Positions 6,114-9,656 of a DNA stretch of 9,656 nucleotides are shown in pieces. Source of the stretch: Burkholderiales bacterium (GTDB lineage Bacteria; Pseudomonadota; Gammaproteobacteria; Burkholderiales; Chitinimonadaceae); NCBI GenBank assembly GCA_019234745.1, contig JAFAKZ010000416.1:1-9656 (forward strand), written 5' to 3'. Within the stretch, counting starts at the first letter, position 1. The number at the start of each line of letters is the position of its first letter. The position numbers and the translations under genes were made by a program. The notes under the pieces were generated by a model that saw nothing but the letters and a program-made list of their open reading frames with translations, did no database searches and was not told where the DNA came from.

Positions 6114-7007
6114 ATGGAACTGAGACACCTGCGTTATTTCATCGCCGTGGCGGAAACAGGTAGCTTGACGGTGGCTGCTGAGCAGCGCTTGCATACATCC
6201 CAGCCTTCGCTCAGTCGCCAGATTCGCGACCTGGAGGATCAGGTGGGCGCGGAATTGCTCCGCCGCAGTGCGCGAGGTGTCGAGCTGACGGCCGCAGGCA
6301 AGGCTTTCATCGACCATGCGCGGCTTGCGCTGAGTCAAGTTGATGCGGCGATCGAGGCTGCGCGCCGAGCGGCGCAGCCGAGCAAGCAGCGCTTTGCGCT
6401 GGGCTTTCTGACTGGGCAAGAGATGACGTGGTTGCCCAGAGCCATGCACTTGCTGCGCGACGAGTTACCGAATATCGACGTCACGGTCTCCAGCGACTAT
6501 TCGCCAGACCTTGCCGATGCGTTGGCACGAGGTCGGCTGGATCTGGCCTTCTTGCGTGCGGAACCTGGGTTCGATCTGGATTACACGACGGTCGGGAAGG
6601 AACCCTTGGTCGTGCTGATGCCAAGCGACCATGCGCTTGCCTCGCAAGACACCATTCGGCCGCAGCAGTTGGTAGGCCAGCCTTTCGTGGGCATGGCCAA
6701 CAAGGCCAAAGTGCTGCGCGCAGTCGTGGATGCCTATCTGGAGCGAGAAGGTGTTGAATTGACGCCCACCCAGGGCGTGGACAACCCGGCGATGGTGATG
6801 TCCTTGGTAGCTTCGACGCGCGGACTGGCGATGATTCCCGACTACGTAGAGAACCTGCTGCCTTGGTCCGTCGTCAGTCGACCTCTGGCCGGAGATGTAC
6901 CGACCATCGATCTGGTCGTTGGTTACAGCCGGTCCAATACCTCACCGATTCTCAGGCTTTTTCTGTCTCGGCTCAGTGAGCTGGTGCCACCGGCATTGGC
7001 CAAGTAA
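6114..7007 (+). CDS. LysR-type transcriptional regulator, likely controlling the divergent SDR-hydrolase-SDR-GST set
   Basis: The product is 297 aa, full length for an LTTR. The winged HTH is at about 1-60: MELRHLRYFIAVAE opens it, then AAEQRLHTSQPSLSRQIRDLE, ending LTAAGKAF. The effector domain runs from about 92 (FALGFLTGQEM) to 297. It contains ALARGRLDLAFLR (136-148), a strong family signature of ligand-binding LTTRs such as those for aromatic acids. Two in-frame ATGs lie upstream (6102 and 6108). I chose 6114 because the protein then starts with the canonical MELRHLRYF, but no start has a strong Shine-Dalgarno; GGGA at 6104-6107 is 6 nt from 6114. Divergent placement opposite the SDR gene is the classic LTTR arrangement, so it probably senses a substrate or intermediate of that set and autoregulates. 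Confidence 0.95.
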   Translation: MELRHLRYFIAVAETGSLTVAAEQRLHTSQPSLSRQIRDLEDQVGAELLRRSARGVELTAAGKAFIDHARLALSQVDAAIEAARRAAQPSKQRFALGFLTGQEMTWLPRAMHLLRDELPNIDVTVSSDYSPDLADALARGRLDLAFLRAEPGFDLDYTTVGKEPLVVLMPSDHALASQDTIRPQQLVGQPFVGMANKAKVLRAVVDAYLEREGVELTPTQGVDNPAMVMSLVASTRGLAMIPDYVENLLPWSVVSRPLAGDVPTIDLVVGYSRSNTSPILRLFLSRLSELVPPALAK

Positions 7008-7059
7008 TGGTTCAAGAGTCGGAAAGCCGCGTACGCTCTTCGCGCGGGCTTGGACCATT
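7006..7059 (+). other. Long imperfect stem-loop overlapping the LTTR stop codon
   Basis: AATGGTTCAAG (7006-7016) pairs with CTTGGACCATT (7049-7059), 11 bp with one G-T wobble. Inside, CCGCG and CGCGG can pair again. The 3' side runs into CCCCCCGG, not Ts, so it is not a standard intrinsic terminator. It may still end or protect the LTTR transcript. Confidence 0.45.
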
Positions 7060-7078
7060 CCCCCCGGCTCGGCGACGC

Positions 7079-7134
7079 ATTTTATATTTCCATTTTCTAT
7101 AATAAATACATTTTTTATTCTTTGTGGTTATTTT
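7079..7134 (+). promoter_or_regulatory. AT-rich promoter-like tract upstream of the molbindin gene
   Basis: This segment is strikingly AT-rich in a GC-rich region. It contains an exact -10 hexamer TATAAT at 7098-7103, about 95 bp before the molbindin ATG. No -35 hexamer lies 16-18 bp upstream (the bases there are GACGCATT), so promoter strength may rely on the AT-rich flank or an activator. Confidence 0.4.
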
Positions 7135-7192
7135 ACGCAGCCGCCATGATGCAAGCCGTGACGCACGCAATCACTCAAGCAAGGAGCGCATC

Positions 7193-7408
7193 ATGAGCAT
7201 CAAGGCTATCAATGTACGCAACCAGTTCAAGGGCACCATCAAGGAGATTATCGAAGGGCCGGTATTGTCGGAAGTCGACGTCATCACACCGTCCGGCATC
7301 GTGACGTCCGTGATCACCACGCGCTCCGTCAAGGAGCTGGAATTGGTGCCTGGCTCGCCCGTCATCGCTTTTGTTAAATCGACGGAGGTGTCTCTCGCCA
7401 AACTCTGA
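7193..7408 (+). CDS. Single-domain TOBE/Mop molybdopterin- or molybdate-binding protein (molbindin)
   Basis: The product is 71 aa, the standard size of a one-domain molbindin. These small cytoplasmic proteins assemble into hexamers and bind molybdate (or tungstate) oxyanions at subunit interfaces, acting as a store or buffer for molybdenum cofactor synthesis. The sequence follows the Mop pattern through its length: ARNQFKG-like VRNQFKGTIKEI (8-19), GPVLSEVDV (22-30), GIVTSVITTRSVKEL (35-49) and VIAFVKSTEVSLAKL (57-71). The SVITTRS and FVKSTEV blocks contain the usual anion-contacting backbone and side chains. The start has AAGGAG about 7 nt upstream. It is monocistronic, with its own AT-rich upstream tract and a strong terminator. 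No mod transporter genes are in the window. Confidence 0.93.
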   Translation: MSIKAINVRNQFKGTIKEIIEGPVLSEVDVITPSGIVTSVITTRSVKELELVPGSPVIAFVKSTEVSLAKL

Positions 7409-7417
7409 TTTCCCCGC

Positions 7418-7436
7418 CTTGCCGCGCGCCGGCAAG
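7418..7436 (+). other. Stem-loop in the molbindin 3' UTR
   Basis: CTTGCCG (7418-7424) and CGGCAAG (7430-7436) form a perfect 7-bp stem with a CGCGC loop, 9 nt after the stop codon. No T-tract follows. It precedes the true terminator by about 30 nt. Confidence 0.55.
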
Positions 7437-7465
7437 ACATGCCCTTCACGTCCCACTCCAAATTC

Positions 7466-7493
7466 AGCACCGATTCGTCGGTGCTTCTTTTTT
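7466..7493 (+). terminator. Intrinsic terminator of the molbindin gene (UUCG loop)
   Basis: AGCACCGA (7466-7473) and TCGGTGCT (7478-7485) pair perfectly around a TTCG tetraloop and are followed by TCTTTTTT (7486-7493). On the opposite strand no T-tract follows the hairpin, so it chiefly serves the plus strand. It also separates the convergent LTTR gene that ends at 7504. Confidence 0.92.
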
Positions 7494-7503
7494 GTCCACC
7501 GCT

Positions 7504-8418
7504 TTAGGGGCCTGCATCGGCGCCACTCAATCGCCCCACCAAGAACTCCACCGCGACCCGCACCTTGGGTATCTGGTAGCGCGTCTGCAAATACAGCAGG
7601 TAGATGCCCGCCTCGCCGCCACGGCCGACCGATACGGGCCGGTCTAGCGTCAGCGCCACCAGCTCACCGCTACGCAATGCATCCTTCAGGCCCCACTCCG
7701 ACAGCAGCACCAGGCCGCGGTGCTTGCGCGCCATCGCGAGCAGGCTGGCGCCGTCATTGCTGATAAAGGCTGGGGTGACCGGTATCTCGTGCCAACCATC
7801 CTCATCCTGGCTTTGCCACTTGATCACGGCATTCGGGCCGCGGTACAGCAGCGCATGATGCCCTTGCAGATCCTCCACCGTACGTGGCGTACCCATGCGC
7901 GCGAGGTAGGTCGGCGAGGCGGCGAGGATGAAGCGATTGGGATCGAGCTTGCGCGCCACCACGCGGTCTTGCGGCTGTCGACCACCACGGATGGCGATAT
8001 CAACCTGGTCGCGCCCCAGTTCGACGACGGCGTCGCTCAGGTGCACGTCAAGCACGATATCAGGATACAGATCGCAGAAGTCCTGCAGCGCAGGCATCAG
8101 CAGCAGCTGGCCGTAGCTGGGCATGGTGCTGATGCGCAGGGTGCCGCCGGGCGTACTGCTGCGCTGGCCAACCATTTCTTCCGCATCGTCCAACTGCGCC
8201 AGGCCAGCGCGTACCTGTTCCAAATACTGTGCGCCGACTTCCGTAAGCCGCACCGTGCGCGTCGTGCGATGCAGCAGCTCCACGCCCAGCTCCGCCTCCA
8301 GGTCGGCAATGCGGCGCGAGATGGACGAAGCCGGTACACCGAATGTCTTGGCGGCGCGCGAAAAGCTCAGCGTATCGGCTACCTTGAGTAGGTATTGCAT
8401 GGCGCGCAGTTTGTCCAT
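7504..8418 (-). CDS. LysR-type transcriptional regulator, CrgA-like effector domain
   Basis: The product is 304 aa, full length. The HTH is at about 1-60: MDKLRAMQYLLKVADTLSFSRAAKTFGVPASSISRRIADLE, read as the standard LTTR helices (here listed by segment). The dimerisation helix follows (about 62-88). The effector domain (about 93-295) has GGTLRIST, LVELGRDQVDIAIRGG-like VVELGRDQVDIAIRGG (131-146) and ASPTYLARMGTP (167-178), the pattern of the CrgA/PBP2 group. Members often control divergent oxidoreductase genes, and here the divergent gene is an MDR reductase. The ATG is weakly supplied: GGGAG lies 12 nt upstream. A perfect inverted repeat at 8445-8459, 27 bp before the start, suggests autoregulation. 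The ligand is unknown. Confidence 0.95.
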   Translation of the reverse strand: MDKLRAMQYLLKVADTLSFSRAAKTFGVPASSISRRIADLEAELGVELLHRTTRTVRLTEVGAQYLEQVRAGLAQLDDAEEMVGQRSSTPGGTLRISTMPSYGQLLLMPALQDFCDLYPDIVLDVHLSDAVVELGRDQVDIAIRGGRQPQDRVVARKLDPNRFILAASPTYLARMGTPRTVEDLQGHHALLYRGPNAVIKWQSQDEDGWHEIPVTPAFISNDGASLLAMARKHRGLVLLSEWGLKDALRSGELVALTLDRPVSVGRGGEAGIYLLYLQTRYQIPKVRVAVEFLVGRLSGADAGP

Positions 8419-8444
8419 GAGTCAGTCTGGCTCCCGTTTTATTA

Positions 8445-8459
8445 TTGTCATTTAGACAA
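8445..8459. promoter_or_regulatory. Candidate LysR operator, TTGTC-N5-GACAA
   Basis: TTGTC (8445-8449), ATTTA, GACAA (8455-8459) is a perfect inverted repeat and contains an exact T-N11-A core. It sits 27 bp upstream of the CrgA-like LTTR start, where binding would overlap that gene's promoter. The neighbouring bases are AT-rich (ATTATTG on one side, AAAAGAATTT on the other). Confidence 0.6.
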
Positions 8460-8527
8460 AAGAATTTGGCGAATGCAATGGATTCTATCGCGAGTGGCTT
8501 TGCCCTAGGATGCGTGCATCACGAACC

Positions 8528-8725
8528 CACGCCGGAACCGGCATGACGAAACTCGGCGACGGTAGTAGATCAAGACGTCAGCGCTCCGCCCGGGGAACCC
8601 GAGAGCTAACGGGTAGTGCAAGATCAACCAGCCTTTAGCTGATTGAGCCCACTCCACCCGCCCTCGCCACCGTACCCGTAAAGGGCATGCCGTGGTTGTA
8701 AGGCGCTGAAGCGCCAGCAACCACG
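8528..8725 (-). other. Highly structured intergenic segment, possible minus-strand RNA or dispersed element
   Basis: Within the 369-bp gap 8419-8787 there is no convincing gene, but four good stem-loops lie in 200 bp. (a) 8528-8534/8539-8545, 7 bp, with GAAC loop on +. (b) ACCCG/CGGGT at 8597-8601/8610-8614. (c) TCAACCAGC/GCTGATTGA at 8624-8632/8638-8646. (d) 8691-8725: CGTGGTTG/CAACCACG, 8 bp, enclosing GGCGC-TGAA-GCGCC. In (a) and (c) one pair is a C-A mismatch as plus-strand RNA but a G-U wobble as minus-strand RNA, which favours transcription from the minus strand. The minus strand also has an open frame here (ending 8505), mostly antisense to the MDR gene. If read on +, the segment would be a long 5' leader of the MDR gene. 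Function is unknown. Confidence 0.4.
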
Positions 8726-8787
8726 CAACGAGGGAGCCTTGCTGACGCTCGTAAGCGAACTTTGCACACTTACTAAAGGAAACCGAT

Positions 8788-9656
8788 ATGACCACGATGT
8801 TGAAAGCCCAATACTCCGAACGCGGCCCGGTGCCGCAGGCCATGATCGAGGCCGTGCCGTTCGAGCGCCCCACGCTGGCCCAAGGCCAGGCGCTGGTGGC
8901 CATACTGGCGGCACCTATCAACCCCAGCGACGTGTTGATGATCACCGGCCAGTACGGCCAATTGCCCCCTCTGCCCGCTGCAGCCGGTAGCGAAGGCGTC
9001 GGCCGTGTGGTGGAACTGGGCCCCGATACGCAAGGCCCGGCCGTGGGTCAGACGGTACTGCTGCCGGCCGGCGCAGGCACCTGGGCCACCCACGTTGTCG
9101 TACCGGCCTCCCGCCTTATCCCGCTGCCCGACCAGGCCGACCCGAAGCAGCTGGCCATGCTCACGGTCAACCCGCCGACCGCTTCGCTCTTACTGAGCGA
9201 CTTCGCCGAGCTGCAGCCGGGCGACTGGGTGATGCAGAACAGTGCCAACTCAGGCGTAGGCAGCTACGTGGTGCAGCTCGCCAAGCTGCGCGGCCTGAAG
9301 ACGGTGAACGTAGTGCGCCGTGATTCGGCCGTGGCTGGCGTGCAGGCACAAGGTGGCGATGTGGTATTGGTAGATGGCGACGACCTGGCGGAACGCGTAA
9401 AGGCGGCCACGGGTGGTGCTGCCATCAAGCTGGGTATCGACGCCGTGGGCGGCAAGGCGACGCTGCGTCTGGCAGCAAGCCTTGCGGAAGGCGCCACCAT
9501 CGTGAACTACGGTGCGCTGAGCGGCGAACCATGCAGCGTCTCGCCGCGCGAACTGGTGTTCCGCGATGTGACGCTCAAGGGCTTCTGGCTGGCGCGCTGG
9601 TTCCGTACCGCACCGCAGGCCAAGCAGTTCGAACTGCTCACCGAGCTGGCTGGCCT
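8788..9656 (+). CDS. Zinc-independent MDR oxidoreductase, 2-enoyl thioester reductase-like (3' truncated by window edge)
   Basis: 289 residues are present and the frame is still open at the window end. Related proteins are about 320-340 aa, so some 35-50 residues are missing. The N-terminal GroES-like domain (about 1-125) carries INPSDVLMITGQYG (44-57) and AAGSEGVGRVVELG (65-78). This matches the mitochondrial-type enoyl reductase pattern, where the Tyr of the GxYG segment (here Y56) is the catalytic proton donor. The nucleotide-binding domain follows, with NSANSGVGSYVVQLAK (151-166) as the dinucleotide loop and NVVRRDS (174-180), whose Arg pair suggests NADPH. Zinc ligands are absent: the segment has a single His (H102) and a single Cys (C249), and the usual GHE reads GSE. 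The likely reaction is NADPH-dependent reduction of a 2-enoyl thioester or a related quinone or enone. The start has AAAGGA about 7 nt upstream. The gene is divergent from the CrgA-like LTTR. Confidence 0.93.
   Translation, partial: MTTMLKAQYSERGPVPQAMIEAVPFERPTLAQGQALVAILAAPINPSDVLMITGQYGQLPPLPAAAGSEGVGRVVELGPDTQGPAVGQTVLLPAGAGTWATHVVVPASRLIPLPDQADPKQLAMLTVNPPTASLLLSDFAELQPGDWVMQNSANSGVGSYVVQLAKLRGLKTVNVVRRDSAVAGVQAQGGDVVLVDGDDLAERVKAATGGAAIKLGIDAVGGKATLRLAASLAEGATIVNYGALSGEPCSVSPRELVFRDVTLKGFWLARWFRTAPQAKQFELLTELAG

Noticed and set aside
7006..7059. Intrinsic terminator for the 6114-7007 LysR gene
   Set aside because: The stem is good but is followed by a run of C, not T, so I list it only as a stem-loop.
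7079..7130. Possible ModE operator upstream of the molbindin gene
   Set aside because: The AT-rich inverted segments match the ModE consensus only loosely, and the half-sites are neither complete nor symmetric.
8505..8945. 146-aa minus-strand open frame
   Set aside because: Its first half is exactly antisense to the MDR reductase gene and the rest lies in the structured gap. There is no Shine-Dalgarno and no recognisable domain. Kept only as part of the structured-block finding.
8788..9656. Zinc-containing alcohol dehydrogenase
   Set aside because: Family names would suggest it, but the catalytic Cys/His/GHE and the structural four-Cys lobe are absent.
1..9656. CRISPR arrays, insertion sequences, prophage genes or toxin-antitoxin pairs
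   Set aside because: I found no regularly spaced direct repeats, transposase or integrase motifs, or small paired genes of those types.

Overview
The window is GC-rich chromosomal DNA of proteobacterial character. The evidence is three LysR-type regulators (LTTRs), short-chain dehydrogenases with proteobacterial-style motifs, a tRNA-His with an encoded G-1 and CCA, and canonical Shine-Dalgarno sites. I cannot name the genus. Nothing looks like a complete mobile element: there is no transposase, integrase or CRISPR array. Most of the window is ordinary metabolic and regulatory content.

Layout, left to right. (1) 1-2240 (+): the C-terminal part of an LTTR of the CysB/CbbR/YeiE type, overlapping by 4 bp (ATGA) an exported GH13 alpha-glucanase/alpha-glucosidase with all three catalytic acids. 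(2) 2266-2475 (+): a stand-alone tRNA-His(GTG) gene with a well-spaced promoter and an intrinsic terminator. A 300-bp non-coding stretch follows, with a GC-rich hairpin and two spaced TACACA repeats. (3) 2776-5948 (-): a four-gene set transcribed in the order SDR, alpha/beta hydrolase, SDR, glutathione S-transferase. A GC-rich stem-loop sits after the first gene. (4) 6114-7007 (+): an LTTR divergent from that set. The shared 165-bp region carries two TTCC/GGAA inverted repeats, one fitting T-N11-A, so this LTTR is the likely regulator of the set. (5) 7193-7408 (+): a 71-aa single-domain Mop/TOBE molybdate-binding protein, preceded by a very AT-rich promoter-like tract and followed by a UUCG-loop terminator. 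(6) 7504-8418 (-): a CrgA-type LTTR, divergent from (7) 8788-9656 (+), a zinc-independent MDR oxidoreductase of the 2-enoyl thioester reductase type, cut by the window end.

How the genes may work together (inference): the four-gene set looks like a small catabolic or detoxification module of NAD(P)-dependent carbonyl/alcohol chemistry (two SDRs), ester or C-C hydrolysis (hydrolase) and glutathione chemistry (GST), switched by its divergent LTTR in response to an unknown small molecule. The MDR reductase and the CrgA-type LTTR form a second regulator/target pair, with a perfect TTGTC-N5-GACAA operator candidate just upstream of the regulator.

The least explained sequence is the 369-bp gap between that pair (8419-8787). 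It holds a dense series of stem-loops. Two of them pair better if transcribed from the minus strand, where C-A mismatches become G-U wobbles. It may be a structured RNA or a dispersed intergenic element, and is the best candidate here for something undescribed.
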